A DNA stretch of 64,000 nt, from contig NZ_AP019740.1 of assembly GCF_006757745.1 (NCBI RefSeq), positions 1,612,001-1,676,000 on the forward strand. The letters run 5' to 3'. Below, in pieces: positions 55,295 through 63,384 of this stretch. The position numbers were made by a program, and so were the translations under genes. A model generated the notes under the pieces. The model did no database searches. It saw only the letters and a list, made by a program, of their open reading frames with translations, and was not told the DNA's origin. Origin of the DNA: Acinetobacter radioresistens DSM 6976 = NBRC 102413 = CIP 103788 (GTDB lineage: Bacteria > Pseudomonadota > Gammaproteobacteria > Pseudomonadales > Moraxellaceae). Position 1 is the stretch's first letter. Every line of letters starts with the position of its first letter.

Positions 55295-56458
55295 ATGAGT
55301 ACCCTCTATTCAGTTCTGCATAAACAGCTTGATGAAAGTACACCTTGCCCGTTATGCCGCGCCTCTATGTGGTGGGTAGAAGCAGAGCAGCATGAACAGC
55401 CTGTAGAGTTTCATGAGTGCAGCTTCTGTGAACACCGGCTTTTTAAACAGCAGCAGCATACCTGTCACTGTGAAAGCTGTGGTAAGTCACGCAAAAAAAT
55501 ACTAAAAGAAACACGACTACAGGAACAACGTAAATATAAAAATAAACAGACTACTGAAATTGGCTTAGATCAGCTTAATTTTTTGCAAAAACTGTTTTTA
55601 TTGAGCTTGCTAGACGACCGTATTCAAGAAAATGTACCTCATGATGAATACATTCATTGGGATCTGATCAAATACCAACCTATTACTCCTAACTACTTCT
55701 TTCAGAGCAGTCTGCTTAAACAGCTGGTCAAAGATCAGGTACTGGTATGCAGCGAATTTAGTGATGAGGCACAAAGCTATTATATTAATGTACGCCTTGA
55801 TGGTTATTCCGAGCCAAGTTTATTCAGCATTACCCAGCAACTCCGGTACTGGTTTTTAAATAATCTGAGTTTGGGAATTCCATTTAAAAGTAGTGATGAA
55901 GTGAAAGAAGCCTTATATCTGGTACTTTATCAGGAAATTGTCTGTTTTATGCAGCACTACTGCCGTACATGGGGAATACAAATTTCGGGTAATAAAGGTT
56001 TTGCAACCTTTTGCTACCGTTTAATGGACTCTCTGGCAGTGGGCCAGATTTATTATATGATCCAGAATGCCTTGGAATACCTGCATAAGCATAAAGCCTT
56101 ACAACCCCGCAATGAAAATTTTATTAATACCAACTTGCTGAAAAAAACCCTACAACAGTATCGGGAACGTGGCTTACAGGAAAAATGGGAAACCTGTACT
56201 TTACCACGCCCATCCAATATCCCCTTTAGCAAGATGAGCTATATCCTGCTGTTTAAATTCTTGGGTTATGATGATCAGATCTTTATTCAGCCAGTCTGGA
56301 AGGCTTGGAAAAAAATTGCACCACGTCTCGAATTTTACTCAACTAAACGCTGTATGTACTGTGGTTCTCATGAACTTGATGTAGATTACGATACAGCAGA
56401 ATATGTCAGTCTGTTCTGTCGTCAGTGCAAACATCAGGACCACTATTTTATCCGCTAG
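55295..56458 (+). CDS. Unrecognised zinc-knuckle protein (387 aa)
   Basis: No family recognised. N-terminal metal-site cluster: CPLC (18-21), CSFC (42-45) and CHCESC (57-62), then a basic linker (SRKKILKETRLQEQRKYKNK, 20 residues). The middle 250 residues are helical with many aromatic residues (YWFLNN, FMQHYCRTWG). The C-terminus has a classic zinc ribbon, RCMYCGSHELD...LFCRQCKHQD. The two zinc regions bracketing a helical core suggest nucleic acid or protein binding. Thiamine kinase gene follows after 41 bases. Confidence 0.8.
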   Translation: MSTLYSVLHKQLDESTPCPLCRASMWWVEAEQHEQPVEFHECSFCEHRLFKQQQHTCHCESCGKSRKKILKETRLQEQRKYKNKQTTEIGLDQLNFLQKLFLLSLLDDRIQENVPHDEYIHWDLIKYQPITPNYFFQSSLLKQLVKDQVLVCSEFSDEAQSYYINVRLDGYSEPSLFSITQQLRYWFLNNLSLGIPFKSSDEVKEALYLVLYQEIVCFMQHYCRTWGIQISGNKGFATFCYRLMDSLAVGQIYYMIQNALEYLHKHKALQPRNENFINTNLLKKTLQQYRERGLQEKWETCTLPRPSNIPFSKMSYILLFKFLGYDDQIFIQPVWKAWKKIAPRLEFYSTKRCMYCGSHELDVDYDTAEYVSLFCRQCKHQDHYFIR

Positions 56459-56499
56459 GTATCAGCGCATCATATTTAAAGATTACATCAAGGTAAAAA

Positions 56500-57330
56500 A
56501 TGAGCTTTACTGAACAAAAAAATACACTCCTCCAGCAGGTTATACAGGCATGGACGCGATTACAGGAACAGCAACCCTTGGTACAATGCATTACTAATAG
56601 TGTCGCTACCAATTATGCTGCGAATATTCTACTGGCAGCGGGCGCTTCACCAGCCATGATTGATAACCCTTTTGAAGCAGAAAGTTTTGCAAATGTTACA
56701 TCAGCCTTGAGTATTAATTTGGGCACACCGACGACTGAACAGATGCAGGCCATGCTGATTTCAGCACAAACTGTTGATCATAAAAGTACACCTTGGGTAC
56801 TGGACCCTGTAGGCTATGGACCAGTTTTAAAATGGCGCAGTAGTATGGTTGATCAGCTCTTGGCATTTAAGCCCTCAGTCATCCGGGGTAATGCCTCTGA
56901 GATCAGCGCACTCGCTGGTAAGCAGGTTGAGGCTAAAGGCGTAGACAGTACCATAAGCAGTCATACCGTTTACAGACAGGCACAATGTCTGCTTGTGCAT
57001 AGTGAGTGTATTGCCATTTCTGGTGAAGCAGATTTTATTCTGTCACGCGAGCTTGGACTGGTCATACAGGTCAATGGTGGTAGCTATCTACAACCTAAGG
57101 TTACAGCCACAGGTTGTGCGCTGGGCGCACTGATTGCAGCTTATAGTGCAGTTACTACACCCACTATTGCAGCTCTGGCAGCCCACTTGCATTTTGCTAT
57201 TGCCGGCAAACTGGCATATGAGAAAATTGCCAGTGTGGGTAGTTTTAATGTGGTCTTTATGGATTATATCCACACTCTCAATAGTGAAATGCTACTACAA
57301 TATGCTGATTTTCAGCTGATTGATTTCTAG
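56500..57330 (+). CDS. thiM: Hydroxyethylthiazole kinase
   Basis: 276 aa. CITNSVATNYAANILLAAGA and SPAMIDNPFEAESF at the substrate site, WVLDPVGYG, IRGNASEISAL, and catalytic Cys in VTATGCALGAL. Phosphorylates hydroxyethylthiazole in thiamine salvage. AAGGTAAAAA before ATG. thiE and thiD are not adjacent. Confidence 0.95.
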   Translation: MSFTEQKNTLLQQVIQAWTRLQEQQPLVQCITNSVATNYAANILLAAGASPAMIDNPFEAESFANVTSALSINLGTPTTEQMQAMLISAQTVDHKSTPWVLDPVGYGPVLKWRSSMVDQLLAFKPSVIRGNASEISALAGKQVEAKGVDSTISSHTVYRQAQCLLVHSECIAISGEADFILSRELGLVIQVNGGSYLQPKVTATGCALGALIAAYSAVTTPTIAALAAHLHFAIAGKLAYEKIASVGSFNVVFMDYIHTLNSEMLLQYADFQLIDF

Positions 57331-57381
57331 ATAGAAATTCCGGCTAAATATCTTCATATTGCCAATTTAATTCATATATTT

Positions 57382-57750
57382 TTAACAGTTTACTATCTGT
57401 TTAAGATAATTTTCTTTATCCATCTCTAATAACTGTACACACAGCTGGATCTGCAGGTCATTATCTGTCTTATAATAGTCCTGCTGTGTAAGCACATGCA
57501 TTAAAGCCTCTCGGACCCGCTGTTTCTGTTCATTTGTACGGCCATTGAACAGGGAAAATTCAACATATATATATGCTTGTGAACTGTCTCCTTCACCAAT
57601 CAGGAAATCTTCATTGCAATAAAGACGTGCCTTAATATCATTCGGCTGGAACAGTTTACTTTCAATTAATACCTGGTTAATCCGTTTAAGCAGTTTGGGA
57701 CGGTCTAACTATTCTATATTTGCGGAATATTCAACAACAACATGTGGCAT
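57382..57750 (-). pseudogene. 5-carboxymethyl-2-hydroxymuconate isomerase gene interrupted by TAG
   Basis: The minus-strand frame from ATG 57750 to TAA 57382 is 123 codons and gives a full CHMI (tautomerase superfamily, Pro2 catalytic): MPHVVVEYSANIE, then codon 14 is TAG (57711-57709), then LDRPKLLKRINQVLIES and so on through EGDSSQAYIYVEFSLFNGR. In relatives this position is commonly Gln (CAG), so one C-to-T change explains the stop. AGGAAG precedes ATG by 4-5 bases. No internal start near the stop would save the product, so it is probably inactive unless TAG is read through. No other homoprotocatechuate genes are nearby. Confidence 0.82.
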
Positions 57751-57798
57751 AACGCTTCCTGCTGGTTCTATATATAATAACTTTTGAATTTTTCAGGT

Positions 57799-59526
57799 TC
57801 ATTCTATAAAAAGCAGGGCCAGACGGACCTGATCATAACCCATACGTGGACTGGTCGCTTCAACAATAGGACGTAATTTAATCGAACCATCATCATTAAA
57901 GTTTTCACTGCGCTTGCTCTTTTGCAAACGTTTATAAAGTTTGCGTACCTGCTCGACCACTTCCTCTCCCGGATGGGCAACTGAAATATCGAGTCCCTGT
58001 TCTTTATGCAAGCGTGCCAGATGATTGATCACCGTCGCTGCTGTTAAACCGCGTTCCTGTGCAATATCCTGAATATCATAACCATCTTCAAATAAAGCCT
58101 TGGTTTCATCAAGCGTAGCAGAACCATAATTCGGCTTATTTCCTGCTTTGGCAATTTTTTTCTCATTGCGCTGGATTTCGGTTTCATTAAGTGTACCACC
58201 ACAATGCCGGATAAAAGCCTTATGCTGCGCTGTTAAATCTGTATCGGCAAAATGGGTCTCGGCTTCTTGAGAAAGTTCCTGAAAACGGCGATCTGCTTTA
58301 ATAGCTAAACTGTCCAGTTCCAAAGCCTGGTCATTAAATCCTACCAGTTTCAAGCCTTCCAGTGATTTTAGCCGGGACAATGCCACATAACCTTGACCCT
58401 TTTCAAAAGTATGGCTCAGATTAATTTCTGCGGCTTCTAAAGTCATTCCTTGGCTTTTATGGATCGTAATAGCCCAAGCCAGACGTAAAGGAATTTGCTG
58501 AAAACTTGCAATAACCTTTCCGGCTTCATTTTCAATTGACCAGGTTTCTGGGGCAACAAGCAGTGTTGTATCATCGGTCAGCTTGACTTTCGGTAACAGG
58601 CCATGTTCATCATCTTCTTCAAAACCGATCACTTCACCCAAACTGCCATTAATATAGCCCAGATCAAAATTATTTTTTACAAACATCACTTTGGCATGCT
58701 TTTTTAAAGTGAGATTTTCGGGAGCGCGCACTGATGATTTTAAAGTCTCTACCAGCTTTTCATTACCGTCACATACAGCTTCAAACTGGTGTTCGTCGCC
58801 TTCGATGGCATTCAGATGCTGGTAGTTTAAGCTGTCTACATCCATATTGTGGGTATAGAGACGGGTAAAGGTTTCTCCAATATCATGCTGTCGGGACTTT
58901 TTTAAAGCCTGAATATGCTGCGGATGAATTCGCTGGGCACGTATTGCATTTAATACCTGATTCAGGACTTCGTCGTCCTGACGATGCTGCTCGGTCAGAT
59001 AACAGACGCGGAACTTGGCTTCTACCCAGGCATCAGACATAAAGCAGAATTTATCACGATTACGCTCATCATTTTTGCCAACCGGGGGGAGCTGAAAAAA
59101 ATCGCCTGCTGCAATCACCTGAATACCCCCAAATGCGGCGTCAGATTCTTTGAAGTATTTCAATACCTGATTAACGAGATTGAGCTGCTTCGCATGCAAC
59201 ATGGAGATCTCGTCAATAATCAGCACCTGCGCATTTTCAAGATGCTCCTTGAGGTATTTGCGCTCTTTCATGCGCTTTAGATCATCATCACTTAAAAAAT
59301 CTTTAATACCGATGCCTGCCCAGGTATGAATGGTCATGCCATTCATATGTGTCGCGGCAATACCGGTTGAGGCAGTAATTGCTACCGGGACTTTTCGTGC
59401 TTTCAGGTAGTTAATGTACTGGTTGAGCGTATAGGTTTTTCCTGCACCTGCCGAACCTGTCAAAAAGACATTTTCACCCGCTTTCATCAGTTTAAGTGCA
59501 GTTTCTTGTTTCATAACCCGGATCAT
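57799..59526 (-). CDS. Pif1-like SF1 helicase with C-terminal HTH region
   Basis: 575 aa. Walker A GSAGAGKTYTLNQ (24-36), ITASTGIAA, motif II LIIDEISMLH, AAGDFFQLPPVG, AITIHKSQGMTLEAAEI and YVALSRLKSL define a Pif1/RecD2-type 5'-3' DNA helicase. Residues about 470-550 carry an HTH_40-like domain (YDIQDIAQERGLTAATVINH, 20 residues) similar to RecQ-associated ones. Likely genome maintenance. Start uncertain between ATG 59526 and ATG 59514; no SD for either. Confidence 0.88.
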   Translation of the reverse strand: MIRVMKQETALKLMKAGENVFLTGSAGAGKTYTLNQYINYLKARKVPVAITASTGIAATHMNGMTIHTWAGIGIKDFLSDDDLKRMKERKYLKEHLENAQVLIIDEISMLHAKQLNLVNQVLKYFKESDAAFGGIQVIAAGDFFQLPPVGKNDERNRDKFCFMSDAWVEAKFRVCYLTEQHRQDDEVLNQVLNAIRAQRIHPQHIQALKKSRQHDIGETFTRLYTHNMDVDSLNYQHLNAIEGDEHQFEAVCDGNEKLVETLKSSVRAPENLTLKKHAKVMFVKNNFDLGYINGSLGEVIGFEEDDEHGLLPKVKLTDDTTLLVAPETWSIENEAGKVIASFQQIPLRLAWAITIHKSQGMTLEAAEINLSHTFEKGQGYVALSRLKSLEGLKLVGFNDQALELDSLAIKADRRFQELSQEAETHFADTDLTAQHKAFIRHCGGTLNETEIQRNEKKIAKAGNKPNYGSATLDETKALFEDGYDIQDIAQERGLTAATVINHLARLHKEQGLDISVAHPGEEVVEQVRKLYKRLQKSKRSENFNDDGSIKLRPIVEATSPRMGYDQVRLALLFIE

Positions 59527-59634
59527 TTCATAAGAGCGTGCATAGCTTACCGGCTTTTCACTAAAAATTAAATCTGCCTGTCATGCAACAAATTCAAGTA
59601 TTTGATTTTTAAATTTTTACCTTGGACAAAAAAT

Positions 59635-59651
59635 GGTAGGTATTTGGTAGG
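59635..59651 (+). promoter_or_regulatory. Direct repeat upstream of the alcohol dehydrogenase gene
   Basis: GGTAGG at 59635-59640 and 59646-59651, separated by 5 bases (11-bp period), 85 bases upstream of the ATG. The same GGTWGG-N5-GGTWGG pattern occurs at 63262-63278. Candidate activator site. Confidence 0.5.
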
Positions 59652-59735
59652 TGCAAAAAACACTTAATTTTTTTAATACTATGCTTAAGGTGAGGGTCAC
59701 CTGTAAACAACAATGATAGAAGAAGGAATCTCTTC

Positions 59736-60908
59736 ATGGCTTTTAAAAATATTGCAGATCAAACTAACGGTTTTTATATTCCTTGTGTATCTTTATTTGG
59801 TCCAGGCTGTGCAAAGGAAATTGGTAGCAAAGCACAAAATCTGGGTGCAAAAAAAGCTTTAATCGTGACAGATGAAGGCTTATTCAAATTTGGTGTAGCG
59901 CATACGATTGCCGGCTACCTAACCGAAGCTGGAGTAGAAAGCCACATTTTTCCAGGTGCTGAACCTAATCCGACTGATATAAATGTGCATAAAGGCGTCG
60001 AAGCATACAATGAAAATGGCTGTGACTTTATTGTATCTCTAGGCGGCGGTTCTTCACATGACTGTGCAAAAGGTATTGGGCTTGTCACTGCTGGTGGCGG
60101 TCATATCCGTGATTATGAAGGTATTGATAAAAGTACCGTACCAATGACGCCACTGATTGCAATCAATACTACGGCAGGCACAGCATCTGAAATGACCCGC
60201 TTCTGTATCATTACCAATACAGATACCCACGTTAAAATGGCAATAGTTGACTGGCGCTGTACTCCCCTGATTGCGATTGATGACCCTAAATTAATGATGG
60301 CTAAACCTGCCGGCTTGACTGCTGCCACAGGTATGGATGCCCTGACTCATGCCGTAGAAGCTTATGTCTCGACTGCAGCAAATCCGATTACAGATGCCTG
60401 TGCTGAAAAAGCAATCAGTATGATTAGCGAATGGTTGCGTCCGGCAGTCGCCAATGGTGACAATATTGAAGCCCGTGATGCCATGAGCTATGCGCAATAT
60501 CTGGCTGGTATGGCGTTTAATAATGCATCTTTAGGCTATGTACATGCTATGGCACACCAGTTAGGTGGTTTCTATAACCTGCCGCACGGCGTATGTAATG
60601 CCATTTTATTACCACATGTGTGCGAATTTAACCTGATTTCCTGCCCAGACCGTTACCGGAAAATTGCAGAACTGATGGGTGTAAATACTGAAGGCTTAAC
60701 AGTGACTGAAGCAGCTTACGCTGCAATTGATGCAATTCGAGAACTTTCTACCTCAATTGGTATTCCATCAGGTTTAAATGAGCTGAACGTAAAAGAAGCT
60801 GATCTGGCTATTATGGCCGAAAATGCGCAAAAAGATGCCTGTATGCTCACCAACCCACGTAAGGCAACACATGCACAGGTGGTAGAAATGTTTAAAGCGG
60901 CGATGTAA
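59736..60908 (+). CDS. Iron-containing alcohol dehydrogenase (YiaY/AdhB-like)
   Basis: 390 aa. FIVSLGGGSSHDCAKGIGLV (20 residues), INTTAGTASEMTRFCIITN, metal ligands in TGMDALTHAVEAYVST and YVHAMAHQLGGFYNLPHG, and NPRKATHAQVVEMF. Probably oxidises ethanol/primary alcohols to aldehydes. Monocistronic with a strong terminator. Part of a cluster with an aldehyde dehydrogenase and a GAF regulator, so alcohol to acid oxidation is inferred. Confidence 0.94.
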   Translation: MAFKNIADQTNGFYIPCVSLFGPGCAKEIGSKAQNLGAKKALIVTDEGLFKFGVAHTIAGYLTEAGVESHIFPGAEPNPTDINVHKGVEAYNENGCDFIVSLGGGSSHDCAKGIGLVTAGGGHIRDYEGIDKSTVPMTPLIAINTTAGTASEMTRFCIITNTDTHVKMAIVDWRCTPLIAIDDPKLMMAKPAGLTAATGMDALTHAVEAYVSTAANPITDACAEKAISMISEWLRPAVANGDNIEARDAMSYAQYLAGMAFNNASLGYVHAMAHQLGGFYNLPHGVCNAILLPHVCEFNLISCPDRYRKIAELMGVNTEGLTVTEAAYAAIDAIRELSTSIGIPSGLNELNVKEADLAIMAENAQKDACMLTNPRKATHAQVVEMFKAAM

Positions 60909-60942
60909 GTCAATCCTCCAATCAGTGACTTGCTGTACGTTT

Positions 60943-60975
60943 AAGGAATATCAGTACTTTGATATTCCTTTTTTT
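60943..60975 (+). terminator. Terminator of the alcohol dehydrogenase gene
   Basis: AAGGAATATCA (60943-60953), GTACTT, TGATATTCCTT (60960-60970) then T5; 34 bases after the stop. Confidence 0.9.
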
Positions 60976-61067
60976 AGCTTATACATTTTTGAGGTCGTTT
61001 CAGGAATTGACAAAATTGCTCATTTCATCAAGCATAAGGAAAATAACAACACCTTATAATCTTTCTT

Positions 61068-62036
61068 ATGACTTCCCCAAAAACAGCAATAAACTACCAA
61101 CCAGACGTGCTAGGTGAAGGCTACCAGCAGCTGCGCCTACATGTACAAGCTCATACCTCCGGCCCGGTAATTGCGACGTTAGTCCGTAAAAAGGCCGCTC
61201 AAGCTACCCGCAAGGCTGTGCTTTATATTCATGGCTTTCTGGACTATTTTTTCCAAACTGAAATGGCAGAGCAATTTAACCAGCATGGCTTTGACTTTTA
61301 CGCTGTTGATCTGCATAACTATGGCCGATCATATTTGCCTCATCAGGAACTCTACCGTGTTAAAGAGCTAGAGGAATATGATGCTGAGATCACTCAGGCA
61401 CTGCTACAGATTCAGCAGGAACAGCATGATATGGTCCTGCTGGCAGGTCACTCAACTGGCGGGCTGATCAGCACTTTGTATGCAACTCATTACCCAGAGC
61501 ATCCTCTAATTAAGGCTCTGTGGCTAAACAGTCCATTTTATGATTTTAACCTGTCAGCTATTGAGAAAAAATTTGGTTTGCCGGCGCTGAGTCAGGTGGC
61601 TAAATATTTGCCTAAATTACGCTTTCCAAGTGGCTTAAACCGTTGGTATGTCCCGAGTCTGCATCAAAAGTGGTATGGTGAATGGGTTTTTGATCTGAAC
61701 TGGAAACCTCAGGCTTATCCAAAGGTTGAATTAAGTTTTATCCGCGCTATTTTTGAAGCACAAAAAGAAATTCATCAGGGCATAACAATCAGGGTGCCTG
61801 TACTGGTTATGCATTCTCACCAGACTAAGAATCCGAGACGCTGGAACAAGACTGCACTCAATAGTGATGTAATTCTGAATGTCAGAGATATCAAAAAATA
61901 TGCACAAAAGATTCAGGGTAAGGTAACCATTCAAACTATAAAAAATGGCTTACATGATCTGGTGCTATCACAAAAACCTGTACGTATGCAGGTCTACAGA
62001 CAATTGTTTGACTGGTTAGACGAACAGGAACTTTAA
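61068..62036 (+). CDS. Alpha/beta hydrolase (S33/lysophospholipase-like)
   Basis: 322 aa. VLYIHGFLDYFFQTEMAE, DLHNYGRSYLPHQE, nucleophile Ser in LAGHSTGGLIS, LVMHSHQTK for the acid region and His in KNGLHDLVLS. No signal peptide. Substrate unknown. It is convergent with the GAF regulator gene (4-base gap) and follows the alcohol dehydrogenase terminator. Confidence 0.86.
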   Translation: MTSPKTAINYQPDVLGEGYQQLRLHVQAHTSGPVIATLVRKKAAQATRKAVLYIHGFLDYFFQTEMAEQFNQHGFDFYAVDLHNYGRSYLPHQELYRVKELEEYDAEITQALLQIQQEQHDMVLLAGHSTGGLISTLYATHYPEHPLIKALWLNSPFYDFNLSAIEKKFGLPALSQVAKYLPKLRFPSGLNRWYVPSLHQKWYGEWVFDLNWKPQAYPKVELSFIRAIFEAQKEIHQGITIRVPVLVMHSHQTKNPRRWNKTALNSDVILNVRDIKKYAQKIQGKVTIQTIKNGLHDLVLSQKPVRMQVYRQLFDWLDEQEL

Positions 62037-62040
62037 CAGT

Positions 62041-63231
62041 TTATTGCTGTATTTCCCGGTATTTCAATACTAACTGATGGGCAGGATGGCCGGCAGGCAA
62101 GAGATCGGCCAGCCGTTCAATGGCGTCAATTGCTTCCGGGACGTGGGCAATATGCTTAAGCAGTACATCGCTCTGATTCGACTGGAAAATTGCTTCACTT
62201 AAACGTGATTCAAGACAGTCACGCCAGGCACATAAAAATGGGCTTTCGGTCTTTGCTAGGAAAATTCCACGACAGGCCTGAATCGCTGTTTCAACATAAC
62301 CAGCGTCGAGTGCCTGTTCAGCCTGCAAAAAATCTGCTTCAACCTGCGCCAGCAAGCGATAAGGACGCGAACCCAGCATTCCCCCCAGTACATCACGTAA
62401 TTGTGACATTTCTGCTTTTAAGGTTCCCATGCTGATCTTGCGCTCACCATAGAGTGCCTGATGCAAATTATCCAGATTTAAGCCTTGAGGACATAAAGCC
62501 AAAATGGCTAAAATCTCGATTTGCCGTGGTGTAAGAACCAGCCCTTTACCATTAAAAATAACTTTTGGTACAGCAAAGGCACGAATATACAAGCGCTGTT
62601 TCTGATGTTCAATCAAAGCAGTTTGAATAATCGATGCGCAGCGTTCTGCGGCCAGCAGCCCCAGACTGTTATGATGATCCCAGGTTGTTGATAAATCAAT
62701 CACTCCCAGAACCTGTCTGGAATACGGATCAATCACAGGTGCTGCATAACAGACCCAGTCATGAATAGACTCCATATAGTGCTCATTAGAGAACACACAG
62801 GAAGACTGCTGGGTTTTTAAACTTAAAGCCAGCGCGTTGGTTCCTACCAGTTCTTCACGCCATTGCCCGCCTTCAACGAAATGCACTTTTTCTGCTGCAT
62901 TACGCATTTGTCCACTCGATGCTGACCAGATAATTGTACTTCCGATGTCCCCTACCGCAATCACCATGGCAGACTGTTCAGCTACATGACGTAAATCTTC
63001 AGCACAATGTTCCAGCGCAAACTTTAAGGGATTAGCAGAGCCTGGAATATATTTTAAATCTTGCAAGGGCGCAGCTACCCGGCCTTTAGGTATCTCGGCT
63101 GTAGCCGAACGCTGCCAGGAACTAAGTATACTCTGACTGAGCTTCTGGGCATTTCCAGGCGATAGACTGCTACTGTGCCTAAGCTTTTCAATGGTACTAC
63201 GTTGTTGCTGCAGGTCTTGTTTTGTAAACAT
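62041..63231 (-). CDS. GAF-domain transcriptional regulator without AAA+ module
   Basis: 396 aa. N-terminal AcoR-like part (SILSSWQRSATAEIPKGR), GAF domain about 75-210 (GDIGSTIIWSASSGQMRN, VCYAAPVIDPYSRQVLGVID (20 residues)), then no sigma-54 AAA+ domain and no Fis HTH. Instead a winged helix about 235-295 (LTPRQIEILAILALCPQGL, MGTLKAEMSQLRDVLGG) and a helical BTAD/TPR-like tail. Divergent from an aldehyde dehydrogenase; probably activates it and perhaps the alcohol dehydrogenase. Confidence 0.88.
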   Translation of the reverse strand: MFTKQDLQQQRSTIEKLRHSSSLSPGNAQKLSQSILSSWQRSATAEIPKGRVAAPLQDLKYIPGSANPLKFALEHCAEDLRHVAEQSAMVIAVGDIGSTIIWSASSGQMRNAAEKVHFVEGGQWREELVGTNALALSLKTQQSSCVFSNEHYMESIHDWVCYAAPVIDPYSRQVLGVIDLSTTWDHHNSLGLLAAERCASIIQTALIEHQKQRLYIRAFAVPKVIFNGKGLVLTPRQIEILAILALCPQGLNLDNLHQALYGERKISMGTLKAEMSQLRDVLGGMLGSRPYRLLAQVEADFLQAEQALDAGYVETAIQACRGIFLAKTESPFLCAWRDCLESRLSEAIFQSNQSDVLLKHIAHVPEAIDAIERLADLLPAGHPAHQLVLKYREIQQ

Positions 63232-63261
63232 TTGTACATTCCTTGCAAATTGTCACTTTTT

Positions 63262-63278
63262 CCAACCTTTCTCCAACC
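63262..63278 (-). promoter_or_regulatory. Direct repeat in regulator/aldehyde dehydrogenase intergenic region
   Basis: CCAACC at 63262-63267 and 63273-63278 (GGTTGG on the minus strand) with 5 bases between, 11-bp period. Same architecture as the site upstream of the alcohol dehydrogenase. 31 bases upstream of the regulator start and about 107 upstream of the aldehyde dehydrogenase ATG. Confidence 0.5.
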
Positions 63279-63319
63279 TTATTTTTTATATGCTAAATAA
63301 ATAGTATGCGAAAGTAGCC

Positions 63320-63338
63320 TTATACCAAAGCGGTATAA
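63320..63338. promoter_or_regulatory. Inverted repeat near the aldehyde dehydrogenase promoter
   Basis: TTATACC (63320-63326), spacer AAAGC, GGTATAA (63332-63338), perfect 7-base arms, flanked by outer GCGAA/TTCGC arms (63309-63313, 63342-63346). About 47 bases upstream of the ATG, so it lies in the promoter or the 5' leader. Confidence 0.45.
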
Positions 63339-63384
63339 AAATTCGCAGCTACACAAATTAAATTATAAGCAAAGGAAGATAAAC

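Noticed and set aside
59634..59660. Sigma-54 promoter upstream of the alcohol dehydrogenase
   Set aside because: GG and GC pairs are present but not at the required 10-base spacing, and no TTGC follows; the direct repeat explains the signal better.
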